Notes: generated from the letters alone by a model not told the origin. Positions 1 to 10,384 are shown, counted from the stretch's first letter. The stretch: DNA of 59,679 bases from Methylibium sp. (GCF_013817345.1 NZ_JACDCW010000009.1:515-60193); one strand, 5' to 3'. Program-made: numbers and translations.

Positions 1-228
1 GCCGAAGGCGGCGGCATCGACACCGTGCGCAGCACCGTCACCCGCACGCTCGGCGCCAACATCGAGAACCTCACGATGATCGGCAATGCCACCAACGGGA
101 CCGGCAACGAGCTGAACAACGTGATCATCGGCAACTCGAGCAACAACACCATCAACGGGGCCGGCGGCGACGACCGGCTCGAGGGCGCCGGCGGCAACGA
201 CACGCTCAATGTCAGCCTCGGCAACGAC
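1..228 (+). repeat. Direct repeat, copy 1 (RTX module)
   Basis: Nearly identical to 793-1020, with an offset of 792 bp (264 codons). Only a few substitutions are visible, for example near 126-156. The copy probably begins upstream of the window. Confidence 0.9.
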
Positions 229-1296
229 ACGATCGTCGTGGCAGCCGGCTTCGGTGCCGACCGCGTCATAGGCTTCGACGCCGAAGGCGATACGGCCGCC
301 CTGCAGGACTTGATCGATCTGCGCAGCTTCGCCGCCATCACCCCGGACACCTTCGAGGGCAACGTGAGCTTCGCGCTGGCCGCCAACGGCCTCGATACCG
401 TCGTCACCGTCGCCGACGGCGGCACGATCACGCTGGCCGGCATCGCCCCGGCCAATGTGAGCATCGCCGACTTCATCGTCAATGGCGGCGCCGGGGTCCC
501 GCCCCCGCCCCCGCCTCCGCCGCCGCCACCGCCGCCACCGCCCCCACCTCCGGACGGAAGCACGGTCTTCAGCGACACGAGCTACACCCTGGCCACTGGC
601 GAAGGGCCCAATCTCACCCTGACCGGCACCGCCGACATCAACGGCACCGGCAACTCTGTCGACAACATCATCACCGGCAACAGCGGCAACAACGTGCTGG
701 ACGGACGCAACGGCATCGACACCATGATCGGCGGGCTCGGTGACGACACCTACTTCGTCAACACGGCCGGCGACGTGACCACCGAGACGACGGCCGAAGG
801 CGGCGGCATCGACACCGTGCGCAGCACCGTCACCCGCACGCTCGGCGCCAACATCGAGAACCTCACGATGATCGGCAATGCCACCAACGGGACCGGCAAC
901 GAGCTGAACAACGTGATCACCGGCAACTCGAGCAACAACGCAATCAGCGGGGCCGGCGGCGACGACCGGCTCGAGGGCGCCGGCGGCAACGACACGCTCA
1001 ATGTCAGCCTCGGCAACGACGTCCTCGTGTTCAGGGCACCGGGTTTCGGCGACGACCGGGTGATCGGCTTCGACGCCGAAGGGGGAGACGCGGCCACGCA
1101 AGACCTGATCGACTTTTCGGCCTACACAGGCGCGTCGGATATCACCATCGAGAGCTTCGCGAGCCGGGTGTCCATCACCGACGCCGGTGCCGACACCTTG
1201 ATCACGATGCTGGGAACGGAGGATTCGATCCTGCTGGTCGGGCTTGCCGACCACGAGACGGTCTCCCTCACCGGCGGCGATTTCATTCTGGGCTGA
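1..1296 (+). CDS. RTX-type calcium-binding secreted protein, C-terminal part (5' end outside window)
   Basis: The reading frame is open from base 1, so the gene begins upstream. The visible 431 residues contain Gly/Asp/Asn-rich RTX-like repeats (for example [17 protein letters not shown]) that in this family bind calcium after export, and asparagine-rich GNxxNN turns. It ends in a short hydrophobic tail (DFILG), as type I secretion substrates do. An 18-proline linker separates two similar halves, each ending in a domain of the form [14 protein letters not shown]...DLID. The exporter genes follow immediately on the same strand, so this is very likely their substrate. Its activity (adhesin, enzyme or S-layer) cannot be told without the N-terminus. 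Confidence 0.85.
   Translation, partial: AEGGGIDTVRSTVTRTLGANIENLTMIGNATNGTGNELNNVIIGNSSNNTINGAGGDDRLEGAGGNDTLNVSLGNDTIVVAAGFGADRVIGFDAEGDTAALQDLIDLRSFAAITPDTFEGNVSFALAANGLDTVVTVADGGTITLAGIAPANVSIADFIVNGGAGVPPPPPPPPPPPPPPPPPPDGSTVFSDTSYTLATGEGPNLTLTGTADINGTGNSVDNIITGNSGNNVLDGRNGIDTMIGGLGDDTYFVNTAGDVTTETTAEGGGIDTVRSTVTRTLGANIENLTMIGNATNGTGNELNNVITGNSSNNAISGAGGDDRLEGAGGNDTLNVSLGNDVLVFRAPGFGDDRVIGFDAEGGDAATQDLIDFSAYTGASDITIESFASRVSITDAGADTLITMLGTEDSILLVGLADHETVSLTGGDFILG
499..552 (+). repeat. Polyproline linker, 18 consecutive Pro codons
   Basis: An uninterrupted run of 18 proline codons (mixed CCG, CCC, CCT, CCA) inside the RTX gene. It would form a rigid polyproline II spacer between two repeat halves. 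Mixed codons argue against simple slippage of a single triplet. Confidence 0.95.
793..1020 (+). repeat. Direct repeat, copy 2 (RTX module)
   Basis: Second copy of the module at 1-228. Similarity drops sharply after 1020, where the two C-terminal segments diverge. Confidence 0.9.
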
Positions 1297-1371
1297 ACCA
1301 AGCGAAAAGCGGCCAGCGGTGCGCGGCGTTGCAAGCGACGCGCACCGCATGTCCGATCAAGGAGGAATGAA

Positions 1372-3054
1372 ATGAAATCCCTGTGGAGCGAACTGCGCCC
1401 CATGCTGGCCGGCATGGCGGCGTTCTCGTTCGTCATCAACCTGCTGTTTCTGGTGCCTGCGATCTTCATGCTGCAGGTGTTCGACCGAGTGATTCCGAGC
1501 AACAGCCAGGACACGCTCGTGGTGTTGCTGGTGGGCACCGTCGGGGCGCTCCTCATCCTGCTGGTGCTCGACTACGTCCGCAACCGGCTGCAGAACGTGC
1601 TGGGCGGCCTGGTCGACGAACGGCTTTCGCCGCCCGTCGTGCAGGCCATCGTCGTCCAGTCGGCTCGCAGGCCGCACGCCGCACAGGCAGAAGGCCTGCG
1701 CGACATTTCCGCGCTGCGCGCCGTGTTCATGACCAACGGCCTCATCGCGCTGTTCGACGCACCGTGGGTCGTCTTCTACGTGATGGTGATCTGGGCTTTC
1801 CACCCGCTGCTCGGCATCGGCGCGGCCGTCGCGGCGGTGTGCATGCTGATGCTGGCCTGGCTCAACGACCTGCTCAGCCGCGGTCCGCTCGAGGCGCTGC
1901 AAAAGGACAGCCGGCGCGCCTCGCAGTACCTCGACAGCTCCCTGCGCAATGCCGAGGTGCTGCAAGCACTCGGCATGACGCAGCGGCTCCTCGCTCGCTG
2001 GCAACACGCGCAGGACCGGCTGGCCGCCCTGCAGACCGCCGCTGGCCGCAGCACGGTGGCCTTTGCCGCCGGGACGCGCTTCATGCGCCAGGCGATCCAG
2101 ATCCTCATGCTCGGCTTGGGCGCCTGGCTGGTCCTGACCGGACGCGCCTCGCCCGGCGTGATGATCGCCACGACCATCCTGCTTAGCCGCGCCGTGCAAC
2201 CGATCGAGCAGCTCGTGTCGACCTGGCGCACGCTGACCGAAGGCAGGGCCGCCTACCGGCGCCTGGCGGAGCTCTCGAAGCAGTTCGAGCCCGAGGCGCC
2301 GCACGTCACGCTGCCCTGCCCCGAGGGCCGGCTGGTCGTCGACATGGCCTCCTATCGCGTCGCCGGCACGGACCAGGTGGTGCTGTTCAACGTCGCGGTG
2401 AGTTTGGAAGCCGGCGAAGCGGTCGCCGTGGTCGGCCCGAGCGCGGCCGGCAAATCGACGCTGGCCCGCTTGATCACCGGCGTGTGGCGCCCGACCAGCG
2501 GCAGTGTGCGGCTCGACGGTGCCGACGTAGCCACCTGGCCGCGAGAAGACCTGGGCCCGCTGATCGGCTATGTGCCGCAGGACGTCGAGCTGTTCGACGG
2601 CACGGTGGCCGACAACATTGCGCGGCTGGGCGAGATCGACTCCGAGGCCGTGATCGCGGCAGCGCGGCGCGCCAACGTGCACGACATGATCCTGACGCTG
2701 CCGCAGGCCTACGAAACGCAAGTGGGCGAGCAGGGCCTGCGCCTTTCGCCCGGCCAGCGCCAACGCATCGCGCTGGCCCGTGCGCTGTACGGCAACCCGC
2801 GGCTGGTTGTGCTGGATGAGCCGAACTCCAACCTCGACGGCGCCGGCGAAATCGCGCTGGCGCACGCCCTCGGCGCGCTGCGCCGCGAGGGTGTGACCTC
2901 GGTGGTCGTGACGCACCGGCCGTCGCTGATCGCGCATGTCGACAAGATCCTCGTGCTCGAGGCCGGCCGCGTGAAGCGGTTCGGACCGGCCGGCGAGGTG
3001 ATGAAGACGATGCAGCGCGAAGCGCAGGTTGCCGTGGCCGAACAGGCCGCCTGA
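1372..3054 (+). CDS. Type I secretion ABC transporter, permease/ATPase (PrtD/AprD family)
   Basis: Inner-membrane exporter of 560 aa, the usual size for PrtD-type proteins, with no N-terminal C39 peptidase domain. The N-terminal half carries hydrophobic segments (first at about residues 15-70). The nucleotide-binding domain has Walker A GPSAAGKST (355-363), signature LSPGQRQ (from 458) and Walker B LVVLDEP (from 478). The ATG at 1372 follows a strong AAGGAGGA ribosome site. It sits 75 bp after the RTX gene and 25 bp before the membrane fusion gene, giving the standard substrate-ABC-MFP order. An outer membrane TolC-like partner is not in the window. Confidence 0.95.
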   Translation: MKSLWSELRPMLAGMAAFSFVINLLFLVPAIFMLQVFDRVIPSNSQDTLVVLLVGTVGALLILLVLDYVRNRLQNVLGGLVDERLSPPVVQAIVVQSARRPHAAQAEGLRDISALRAVFMTNGLIALFDAPWVVFYVMVIWAFHPLLGIGAAVAAVCMLMLAWLNDLLSRGPLEALQKDSRRASQYLDSSLRNAEVLQALGMTQRLLARWQHAQDRLAALQTAAGRSTVAFAAGTRFMRQAIQILMLGLGAWLVLTGRASPGVMIATTILLSRAVQPIEQLVSTWRTLTEGRAAYRRLAELSKQFEPEAPHVTLPCPEGRLVVDMASYRVAGTDQVVLFNVAVSLEAGEAVAVVGPSAAGKSTLARLITGVWRPTSGSVRLDGADVATWPREDLGPLIGYVPQDVELFDGTVADNIARLGEIDSEAVIAAARRANVHDMILTLPQAYETQVGEQGLRLSPGQRQRIALARALYGNPRLVVLDEPNSNLDGAGEIALAHALGALRREGVTSVVVTHRPSLIAHVDKILVLEAGRVKRFGPAGEVMKTMQREAQVAVAEQAA

Positions 3055-3079
3055 TCTATCGACAACGGGAAGACTCTCC

Positions 3080-4417
3080 ATGACCGCCGCCATCCACAGC
3101 TTGCCCGTCCCCTTTCGCCCTCGCAGCAACAGCGAGCACGCGCGCAGACTGCGCCGCGCCGGCCTGGCCATCGTCTGCGGCGCCGTGCTGCCGATCGGCG
3201 CCTGGCTTGCGCTGGCCCCGCTGTCGATGGCGGTGGTGGCGCCCGCGTTCGTGAAGGTCGACCTCAACCGGCGACCGGTGCAGCACCTGGAGGGCGGCAT
3301 CGTCCGCTCGGTGCTGGTGCGCGACGGGCAGCGCGTCAAGGCCGGCGACCCGGTGCTGGTGCTGGGCGATGTGGGCGTCGACGCCGACCGCAACCGCCTG
3401 CGCCTGCGCCTGCACGTCGAGCAGGCCACCTTCGCCCGGCTGGTGGCGGAGCAAACCTTCGCGCGGACGCCGGATTTCGGCGACGAGCTGCTTGCTGCGG
3501 CGACAGAGGACGTCCGCGTCGCCCGGGTCGTCGAGAAGGAACAGACGCTGTTCGACGCACGGCGCCATTCGCTGCTGAGCGAAAGGGCTCTGCTGGTCAC
3601 GCAGCGGCTGCGGGTGCAGTCGGAGATCGGTGCCTTGCACGCGCAGATCGGGAAGGCGCAGACTTCGCTCGCCCTCCAGCAGCGCGATCTCGAGCGCAGC
3701 CAAGGTCTGCTCGCGGAGGGCTTCATCTCGCAAACCCGGGTCGGGCAGGCGGAGGCCACCGTCGCCGATTACGCCTCGCAGCTCGAGGAGCGACGCTCGG
3801 AGCTAGCCCGGGCTCAGCAACGGCTGGTCGACAGCGACCTCAAGATGCAGTCGGCACGCAACCAGTACACGCAGGCAGCGAGCGACCAGTTGCAGACGGT
3901 GTCGGCGCGGCTCGGCGAACTCGAGCAGGAACTGCGCAAGACCGAGGACGCCGCCACCCGTCAGGTGGTCACGGCGCCAGCCAGCGGCGACGTGATCGAC
4001 CTCAAGTTCTCCTCGCCCGGCGCGGTGGTCAGACCGGGCGAGTCGATCGCCGAGATCGTGCCGATCGACACTCAACTCGTGATCGAGGCGCGGATCTCGC
4101 CGCAGGAGTTGAACAACGTCGAGCACGGTCAGCCAGCGCGCATCAAGTTCACCGCCTTCAAGCACCGCAACATGCCCATGGTGACGGGCCGGGTGACCTA
4201 CGTTTCGGCCGACCGGCTCACCGACAAGACCGATGGCGCGCCCTACTACAGCGTGACCATTGCCGCCGATGCCGAATCGGTCGGTGCGGTCGCCGACCTC
4301 AAGCTGCAGGCAGGCATGCCGGCCGAGGTGTACATCCAGGGCATACAGCAAACGCCCTTCCAGTACCTGGCCGAGCCGATCACCTCGACGCTGCGCAAGG
4401 CGGCACGCCAGATGTAG
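3080..4417 (+). CDS. HlyD-family type I secretion membrane fusion protein
   Basis: Periplasmic adaptor linking the ABC transporter to a TolC-type outer membrane channel. 445 aa: a short cytoplasmic N-terminus, one membrane anchor at about 25-55, a biotinyl-lipoyl-like half (VQHLEGGIVRSVLVRDGQRV), a long helical coiled-coil stretch rich in Gln/Glu/Arg, and a C-terminal beta-barrel region ending in a YLAEPI segment typical of HlyD/PrtE proteins. The ATG at 3080 is chosen because homologous proteins start just before the anchor; an upstream in-frame alternative start at 3029 would lie inside the ABC transporter gene. Confidence 0.93.
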   Translation: MTAAIHSLPVPFRPRSNSEHARRLRRAGLAIVCGAVLPIGAWLALAPLSMAVVAPAFVKVDLNRRPVQHLEGGIVRSVLVRDGQRVKAGDPVLVLGDVGVDADRNRLRLRLHVEQATFARLVAEQTFARTPDFGDELLAAATEDVRVARVVEKEQTLFDARRHSLLSERALLVTQRLRVQSEIGALHAQIGKAQTSLALQQRDLERSQGLLAEGFISQTRVGQAEATVADYASQLEERRSELARAQQRLVDSDLKMQSARNQYTQAASDQLQTVSARLGELEQELRKTEDAATRQVVTAPASGDVIDLKFSSPGAVVRPGESIAEIVPIDTQLVIEARISPQELNNVEHGQPARIKFTAFKHRNMPMVTGRVTYVSADRLTDKTDGAPYYSVTIAADAESVGAVADLKLQAGMPAEVYIQGIQQTPFQYLAEPITSTLRKAARQM

Positions 4418-4729
4418 CGACCTCGTCGCCGGGCAGCCGAGGTAAAGGGCGGCCCGTGAAGCAAACGGCGCTCCCGCGCATCGGCGCCCGATGACGAAAT
4501 CAACCGGCGTTCAGCGCCTGTATGAATCTGTACCGACCCCCTTATTCGAAGGGTGCAGAGACACGGGACGCGGCTTGAAGCGGCGTTAATTTGTTCCATG
4601 ATGAAAGCTTGGTGAGCTAGTATTTCGTAGCCGCGCAGTGAGTGAACGTCGATGGCCCGTTGCTGCGGTGTAGTGGCCCCTCGAGCGCCGCACCGCGACA
4701 GCATCGACAGTCCAACATTGGGCAGTGCC
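4418..4729. other. Non-coding gap between secretion genes and histidine kinase
   Basis: No convincing gene. A weak 6-bp stem (ACCTCG...CGAGGT, 4421-4443) follows hlyD. A comparatively AT-rich patch at 4588-4628 contains TAGTAT (4618-4623) that could be a -10 box for the kinase, but no good -35 box stands at the right distance. Confidence 0.5.
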
Positions 4730-6106
4730 ATGCGCGCGACCACGGCATTCAAGATCGCAACCTATCTGACGCTGGGCGTCATCGGCGCCCTGTTCGTCAC
4801 GATGAGCATGCTGACCTTGCGCATGGTCAAGGGCGTCGAACAGCACTCCACCGACATCGACCGGGCGTATGCCGCCATCGTCGAGACGTCGCAACTCGCC
4901 ACCGAGCTGGCAGAGATTCAGCGCGACGAATGCCACGCGCCCTGGCCGAGAGCGCCAATCGGCCATGCCTTCGCACCTGTCGGCTCGAGCCCCGCCCTGG
5001 CTGCGAACGCTCAGGGCAGCGCGCAGGGCCGCGCGTCAGGACCGCAGTGGCGTGCAGAGCTTCAGTGCCTGGATCAACTGGTCAGAACGCTGAGGCCCGA
5101 CGAGCCGAAGCCGGTTGCCCTGGCGGCCCAGCAGCTGACTGTCTTGCCCGCGGCAATTGCGGGCCTCGCCGATCGGGCGCCAACCATCGGCGAGCTCACC
5201 AACCTGATCGACGGCATGGTGCAACGGCAGACTCTCGACGTCGAGCGCGGGAAGGCGGCTGAAACCGCCGGCTTTCGGCACCTGCACGACGATGCGGTAC
5301 TGATCGGTGTCATCGCCACGGTGTCCGGGCTGCTGCTGCTGGGGCTGATCCGCCGAAGCTTCGCCGCCCAGGACGAGGTGGCCGGCAAGCTGGCTTTCAC
5401 CAATGAGCATCTCGAACGTTCGGTGCGCGAGCGCACCGAAGAGCTGCAGGCGGCCAACGAAGCGCTGAGCCAGCATTCGGCACGCATCGAGGCGGCCCGG
5501 GAGGAGGAAAGGCTGCGCATCGCCCGCGACGTTCACGACGAACTCGGCTCGACGCTTACGGCGCTCAAGCTCGAGTTGTCCGGAACGCTCGGCAGCGGGC
5601 CGATCGACGGCGTTCACAAGCCGTGGTCGCGCCGGGCCGCCACCGACATGGTGGATTCGGCGCTGAAGTCCGTGCAGGCCGTGATCGCGGCGTTGCGGCC
5701 CTTCCCGCTCGAACAGCTCGGCTTGTTGGAAGCGCTGCGCTGGAAGGCCCGGCAGTTCGAGCAGCTCACGCTCACGCCCTGCCGTCTGGTGCTAGCCGAC
5801 GGGCTGCCCGGCATTTCGGCCGCAGCGTCGACCGCGGCGTTTCGGATCGTCGAAGAGGCGCTGACGAACGTGGCGCGCCATGCCGGTGCCCGCAAGGTCA
5901 AACTCTTCGTGCGCGTGGAAGACGGCCGGCTCGTCATCGAGGTGTCCGACGACGGCCGCGGCATCGCCAACGCCGAGTTGCTCGATCCGTGCTCGTTCGG
6001 CCTGCTGAGCATGCGTGAACGCGCCCGCTCGGTGGGCGGCGAGGTTTCAATCGCTGCGCCCGCCGGTCGCGGCACGACGGTGCGCTTGTCCTTGCCGCCA
6101 GCCTAG
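4730..6106 (+). CDS. Sensor histidine kinase, NarX/HisKA_3 type
   Basis: Two-component sensor of 458 aa. An N-terminal membrane helix (about 10-35) and a second one (about 190-215) bracket a roughly 150-residue periplasmic segment. A coiled coil follows, then the dimerisation/phosphoacceptor motif ARDVHDELGS with His269, and a C-terminal HATPase with DDGRGI and GLLSMRERA motifs. This architecture partners NarL/FixJ response regulators, and one follows 11 bp downstream. The ATG at 4730 is preferred because it places the membrane helix at the N-terminus; ATG 4652 would add 26 non-conserved-looking residues. The signal is unknown. Confidence 0.9.
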   Translation: MRATTAFKIATYLTLGVIGALFVTMSMLTLRMVKGVEQHSTDIDRAYAAIVETSQLATELAEIQRDECHAPWPRAPIGHAFAPVGSSPALAANAQGSAQGRASGPQWRAELQCLDQLVRTLRPDEPKPVALAAQQLTVLPAAIAGLADRAPTIGELTNLIDGMVQRQTLDVERGKAAETAGFRHLHDDAVLIGVIATVSGLLLLGLIRRSFAAQDEVAGKLAFTNEHLERSVRERTEELQAANEALSQHSARIEAAREEERLRIARDVHDELGSTLTALKLELSGTLGSGPIDGVHKPWSRRAATDMVDSALKSVQAVIAALRPFPLEQLGLLEALRWKARQFEQLTLTPCRLVLADGLPGISAAASTAAFRIVEEALTNVARHAGARKVKLFVRVEDGRLVIEVSDDGRGIANAELLDPCSFGLLSMRERARSVGGEVSIAAPAGRGTTVRLSLPPA

Positions 6107-6117
6107 CCCGAGGGAGC

Positions 6118-6756
6118 ATGAGCCGGCTCAGGCTGCTGATCGCCGACGACCACGCGATCCTTCGTTTCGGCTTGCGGCGCCTGCTCGGCGAGATGGCCGA
6201 GGTCGAAGCGATCGGCGAGGCGGAGAACGGCGCGCGCGTGGCGCAGTTGCTCCGCGAGGAGCACTGGGACGTGCTGGTGCTCGACCTGGACATGCCGGGC
6301 CAGAACGTGCTCGACGTGCTCAAGCGCGCCAAGCTCGACCACCCCGACCTCTCCGTGCTCATCCTCAGCATGTTCCCGGAGGAGCAGTTCGCCATGCGCG
6401 CACTGAAGGCCGGGGCCGCGGGCTATCTCAACAAGCAAAGCGCACCGGAGCAGCTGATCACGGCCGTTCGCCTGGTCGCCAATGGCGGCACCTACATCAG
6501 TGCCGCGCTGGCGGGGGCGCTGGCTCGCAATCTGAGCGCCAAGCCGCTGGACACGATCAACGAAGTTTTGTCGGACCGGGAGTTCACGGTGCTGCGCGGC
6601 ATTGCCAACGGGCACACGGTCTCGCAGATCGCCCAGACGCTGAACCTGAGCGCCAAGACCGTCAGCACCTACCGCACGCGCCTGTTGACGAAGCTGGGGG
6701 TGCGCAGCAATGTGGAACTGGCGCGCTACGCCGCCGAGCACAGTCTTGTGAAGTGA
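6118..6756 (+). CDS. NarL/FixJ-family response regulator
   Basis: 212 aa. The receiver domain has an acidic pocket at the N-terminus (ADDHA), probable phosphoacceptor Asp56 in VLDLDMPG, and a conserved Lys in the YLNKQSAPEQL segment. The C-terminal LuxR-type helix-turn-helix (about 146-200) contains LSDREFTVLRGIANG and SAKTVSTYRTRL. It is almost certainly phosphorylated by the kinase encoded immediately upstream. The target is unknown; the serine-cycle genes begin 490 bp downstream on the same strand but there is no direct evidence of control. Confidence 0.92.
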   Translation: MSRLRLLIADDHAILRFGLRRLLGEMAEVEAIGEAENGARVAQLLREEHWDVLVLDLDMPGQNVLDVLKRAKLDHPDLSVLILSMFPEEQFAMRALKAGAAGYLNKQSAPEQLITAVRLVANGGTYISAALAGALARNLSAKPLDTINEVLSDREFTVLRGIANGHTVSQIAQTLNLSAKTVSTYRTRLLTKLGVRSNVELARYAAEHSLVK

Positions 6757-7248
6757 ACCGGCGCGAGGCCGAAGGCCGCGCTGCACAGAGCCGCTTTAGT
6801 TCCCGAAAGCGCCGGACAGTTTTGCGCCCCACGGTGCAGTGATTTCCCGGCCGCCCGGCTACGATGGGTGCGTCGCCTACGAGGGCGAACTCCAGATCGT
6901 GGTTGCCAGGCGTGCCCGCACTGTGGCGCCGGCTTGTCAAGCCATGCATCTCCGGCCACACGCCGACGATGCGACCACGATGGAGCCCTGCCGCGCGACC
7001 CGAGCTTGTGCTCAATGGACGCGCCGAGGCTTCGACGGCTCTTGCCCCATCGACACGGATTTCGACGCGGCGCGCCCCACCCTGCGCACCACCGTCTCCG
7101 GATACGAACGCCAGATTTACCGCTGGCCGACACGCTCTTCCCTAAAAGCCGGTTGCGCATCGAGGTTTCGATGGACGAGCGTTCCCGTGCGCGTCAACAT
7201 CGTCGGCTGAAGATTTCCCGAAAACACATCTGCAGGAGACGAAAAGGC
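6757..7248. other. 492-bp leader region upstream of the serine-cycle cluster
   Basis: No supported gene. The frame of ftfL stays open back to 6868, but the extra residues are Arg/His/Pro/Cys-rich and a good ribosome site stands at the normal ftfL start. A short dyad GGCTT-GTC-AAGCC lies at about 6929-6941. The promoter of the C1 cluster should lie here, but no sigma-70 pair was recognised. Confidence 0.5.
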
Positions 7249-8931
7249 ATGGCTTCCGACATCGACATCGCCCAGGCGGCAACCCTCGAACGCATCACGA
7301 AGGTCGCGAGCGAAAAGCTCGGCATCGCCGATGAGCACCTGGAACCCTACGGCCACTACAAGGCCAAGCTCTCGCTCGACTATGTCGACTCGTTGAAGGA
7401 CAAGCCCAACGGCAAGCTGATCCTCGTCACCGCCATCAGCCCCACGCCGGCCGGCGAAGGCAAGACCACCACCACGGTGGGCCTGGGCGACGCGCTCAAC
7501 CGCATCGGCAAGAAGGCGCTGTGCTGCCTGCGCGAGCCTTCGCTCGGGCCCGTGTTCGGCATGAAGGGCGGCGCGGCGGGCGGGGGCTACGCGCAGGTGG
7601 TGCCGATGGAAGACATCAACCTGCACTTCACCGGCGACTTCAACGCCATTCAGCTCGCCAACAACCTGCTGGCCGCCCTGCTGGACAACCACATCCACCA
7701 CGGCAACGAACTCGACATCGACGTGCGCCGCATCGCCTGGAAGCGCGTGCTCGACATGAACGACCGCGCGCTGCGCGACATAACGTGCTCGCTCGGCGGC
7801 CCCGGCAACGGCTATCCGCGCGAAGACGGCTTCGACATCGTGGTTGCCTCGGAGGTGATGGCGATCTTCTGCCTGGCCACTTCGCTCAAAGATCTGAAGC
7901 AGCGCCTGGGCAACATCGTCGTCGGATACACCAAGGCGCAAAAGCCGGTGACCGCGCGCGACCTCAAGGCGCACGGCGCGATGGCGGTGCTGCTCAAGGA
8001 CGCCCTCAAGCCCAACCTCGTGCAGACGCTGGAGAACAACCCCGCCATCCTGCACGGCGGCCCCTTCGCCAACATCGCGCACGGCTGCAATTCCGTGATC
8101 GCCACGCAGACGGGCCTGAAGCTCGCCGACTACGTGGTCACAGAAGCCGGCTTCGGCGCCGACCTGGGGGCCGAGAAGTTCATCGACATCAAGTGCCGCA
8201 AGTCGGGCCTGCGGCCGGACGTGGTGGTGATCGTCGCCACCATCCGCGCCCTCAAGTACCACGGCGGCGTGGACGTGAAGGAACTGAACACCGAGAACCT
8301 CGGGGCGCTCGAGAAAGGTGTGGCCAACCTGGAGAAGCACGTCTTCAACATCCGCGAGCACTACGGCCTGCCCTGCGTGGTGGCGATCAACAACTTCACC
8401 TTCGACACGCCCGCTGAGCTGAAACTGCTGCAGGACCGCATGGCCAAGCACGATGCGCCGGTGATCGTCGCGCGGCACTGGGCCGAGGGCGGCAAGGGCG
8501 CCGAGGACGTGGCCCGCAAGGTGGTGGAGATTCTCGACAAGCAGCAAGGCGGCTCGACCTGCAAGTTCGTCTACGAAGAGTCGGCCACCTTGATGGAGAA
8601 GGTGACCGCCATTGCCACCAAGATCTACGGTGCCGCCGGCGTGAGCGCGGAAGCCAAGGTCGCGACCCAGATCAAGAAGCTGCAGGAAGACGGCTACGGC
8701 CATTACCCGGTGTGCGTGGCGAAGACGCAGTACTCCTTCTCCACCAACGCCACCGCACGCGGTGCGCCGACCGGCCACACCCTGAACATCCGCGAAGTGC
8801 GGCTGGCGGCCGGCGCCGAGTTCATCGTCATGGTGTGCGGCGACATCATGACCATGCCGGGCCTGCCCAAGGTGCCCTCGGCCGAGAAGATTGATCTCGA
8901 TGACAACGGCAAGGTCGTCGGACTGTTCTGA
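7249..8931 (+). CDS. ftfL: Formate-tetrahydrofolate ligase
   Basis: ATP-dependent joining of formate to tetrahydrofolate to give 10-formyl-H4F, the entry point of formate into the serine cycle. 560 aa, normal for the family. The nucleotide-binding loop TPAGEGKTT is at 66-74, with conserved blocks [21 protein letters not shown] and the C-terminal [12 protein letters not shown]. The ATG at 7249 follows AGGAGACGAAAAGG. It heads a run of C1 genes and would feed Fch and MtdA encoded downstream. In an oxalate-degrading cell it is also the consumer of formate released from formyl-CoA. Confidence 0.97.
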   Translation: MASDIDIAQAATLERITKVASEKLGIADEHLEPYGHYKAKLSLDYVDSLKDKPNGKLILVTAISPTPAGEGKTTTTVGLGDALNRIGKKALCCLREPSLGPVFGMKGGAAGGGYAQVVPMEDINLHFTGDFNAIQLANNLLAALLDNHIHHGNELDIDVRRIAWKRVLDMNDRALRDITCSLGGPGNGYPREDGFDIVVASEVMAIFCLATSLKDLKQRLGNIVVGYTKAQKPVTARDLKAHGAMAVLLKDALKPNLVQTLENNPAILHGGPFANIAHGCNSVIATQTGLKLADYVVTEAGFGADLGAEKFIDIKCRKSGLRPDVVVIVATIRALKYHGGVDVKELNTENLGALEKGVANLEKHVFNIREHYGLPCVVAINNFTFDTPAELKLLQDRMAKHDAPVIVARHWAEGGKGAEDVARKVVEILDKQQGGSTCKFVYEESATLMEKVTAIATKIYGAAGVSAEAKVATQIKKLQEDGYGHYPVCVAKTQYSFSTNATARGAPTGHTLNIREVRLAAGAEFIVMVCGDIMTMPGLPKVPSAEKIDLDDNGKVVGLF

Positions 8932-8956
8932 AAGACAAATGGAGACGGTCACTTTG

Positions 8957-8990
8957 CTCCCTCTCCCTCTCTCCCCAGAGGGGAGAGGAG
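8957..8990. repeat. REP-like GC-rich palindrome between ftfL and glyA
   Basis: CTCTCCCC (8969-8976), AGA loop, GGGGAGAG (8980-8987): an 8-bp perfect stem. It belongs to the same family as elements at 12799, 13762 and 20028. It could act as an mRNA processing or stability hairpin inside the cluster. Confidence 0.75.
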
Positions 8991-9121
8991 CCAAGCCAGA
9001 TTCCACCGTTTTCAGCGAGTCACTTGTGCTTCCAGAAACCTATATCCGCCGATCTTTCAGGAATAGACTGAGGCAAAGCCGCTGAAGTAACGGCAACGTC
9101 AAACATATAAGAGGAGACAAG

Positions 9122-10384
9122 ATGTTCGATCCCCGCCAACTGGTTTCAGACCGCGACCCGGCCCTGTGGAAGGCCATGCAGCAAGAGCTGCAGCGCCAGG
9201 AAGACCACGTCGAGCTGATCGCGTCGGAGAACTACGTCAGCCCCGGCGTGCTCGCCATCCAGGGCTCCGTACTCACGAACAAGTACGCCGAGGGCTACCC
9301 CGGCAAGCGCTACTACGGCGGCTGCGAGTTCGTCGATGTGGCCGAGCAACTGGCCATCGACCGCGTCAAGGCGCTGTTCGGCGCGGAGTACGCCAACGTG
9401 CAGCCGCACTCCGGCTCGCAGGCCAATGCGGGCGTGTACATGGCCATGCTCAAGCCGGGCGACACGATTCTGGGCATGTCGCTCGCGCACGGCGGCCACC
9501 TCACGCACGGCGCCTCGGTCAACTTCAGCGGCAAGCTCTACAAGTCGGTGTCCTACGGCCTCGAGCCGGAGAACGAGACCATCGACTACGCGCAGGTCGA
9601 AGCGCTCGCCCAGGAGCACAAGCCGAAGATGATCATCGCGGGGGCGTCGGCCTACTCGCGCGTGATCGACTGGCAGCGCTTTCGCGACATTGCCGACGGT
9701 GTGGGTGCCTACCTGCTGGTCGACATGGCGCACTACGCCGGCCTGATCGCGGCCGGCGAATACCCGAGCCCGGTTGGCATCGCCCACTTCGTCACCTCGA
9801 CCACGCACAAGACGCTGCGCGGCCCGCGCGGCGGCGTCATCCTTTCGAGCGCCGAGTTCGAGAAGCCGCTCAACTCGATGATCTTCCCCGGCATCCAGGG
9901 CGGCCCGCTCATGCACGTGATCGCCGCCAAGGCCTATGCCTTCTTCGAGGCCGCGCAACCCGATTTCAAGACCTATCAGCAACAGGTCAAGGCCAATGCC
10001 AAGGCGATGGCCGCCACGCTCACCGAGCGCGGCCTGCGCATCGTCTCGGGCGGCACCGACAGCCATTTGTTCCTGCTCGACCTTCGCGCCAAGAAGATCA
10101 CCGGCAAGGCGGCGGAAGCCGTGCTCGGCCGCGCGCACATGACGGTCAACAAGAATGCGATCCCCAACGATCCGGAAAAGCCGTTCGTCACCAGCGGCAT
10201 CCGCATCGGCACGCCTGCGCTCACGACGCGCGGGTTCGGGGTGGCAGAAGCGTCGCAGATCGCCACGCTGATGGCCGACGTGCTGGAGGCCCCCGAAGAC
10301 GATGCGGTCATCACCCGCGTCGCCGGCGAGGTTCAGGAGCTTTGCGCGCGGCTGCCGGTCTACGGGCCGACGCAGCACAGCTGA
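9122..10384 (+). CDS. glyA: Serine hydroxymethyltransferase
   Basis: PLP enzyme converting glycine plus methylene-H4F to serine, the C1-fixing step of the serine cycle. 420 aa, standard size. PLP lysine is Lys230 in [13 protein letters not shown]; other conserved blocks are [25 protein letters not shown] and PHSGSQAN. The ATG at 9122 has a strong AGAGGAGAC site. It lies between ftfL and sga. Because of the location, this is probably the C1-dedicated copy; a second housekeeping copy elsewhere is likely but not visible. Confidence 0.97.
   Translation: MFDPRQLVSDRDPALWKAMQQELQRQEDHVELIASENYVSPGVLAIQGSVLTNKYAEGYPGKRYYGGCEFVDVAEQLAIDRVKALFGAEYANVQPHSGSQANAGVYMAMLKPGDTILGMSLAHGGHLTHGASVNFSGKLYKSVSYGLEPENETIDYAQVEALAQEHKPKMIIAGASAYSRVIDWQRFRDIADGVGAYLLVDMAHYAGLIAAGEYPSPVGIAHFVTSTTHKTLRGPRGGVILSSAEFEKPLNSMIFPGIQGGPLMHVIAAKAYAFFEAAQPDFKTYQQQVKANAKAMAATLTERGLRIVSGGTDSHLFLLDLRAKKITGKAAEAVLGRAHMTVNKNAIPNDPEKPFVTSGIRIGTPALTTRGFGVAEASQIATLMADVLEAPEDDAVITRVAGEVQELCARLPVYGPTQHS

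Noticed and set aside
4652-4729. Upstream ATG for the histidine kinase
   Set aside because: It adds a Cys/Arg/Pro-rich stretch before a normal membrane anchor; ATG 4730 fits the family better, although neither start has a strong ribosome site.
6868-7248. Long N-terminal extension of ftfL (open frame)
   Set aside because: Composition is Arg/His/Cys/Pro-rich without any domain, and a strong ribosome site stands directly before ATG 7249. FtfL enzymes normally have about 560 aa.
7117-9006. Long frame of 629 codons on the - strand opposite ftfL
   Set aside because: It is an antisense shadow of a highly conserved gene in high-GC DNA, with repetitive Arg/Val/Gly/His composition and no start signal or domain.
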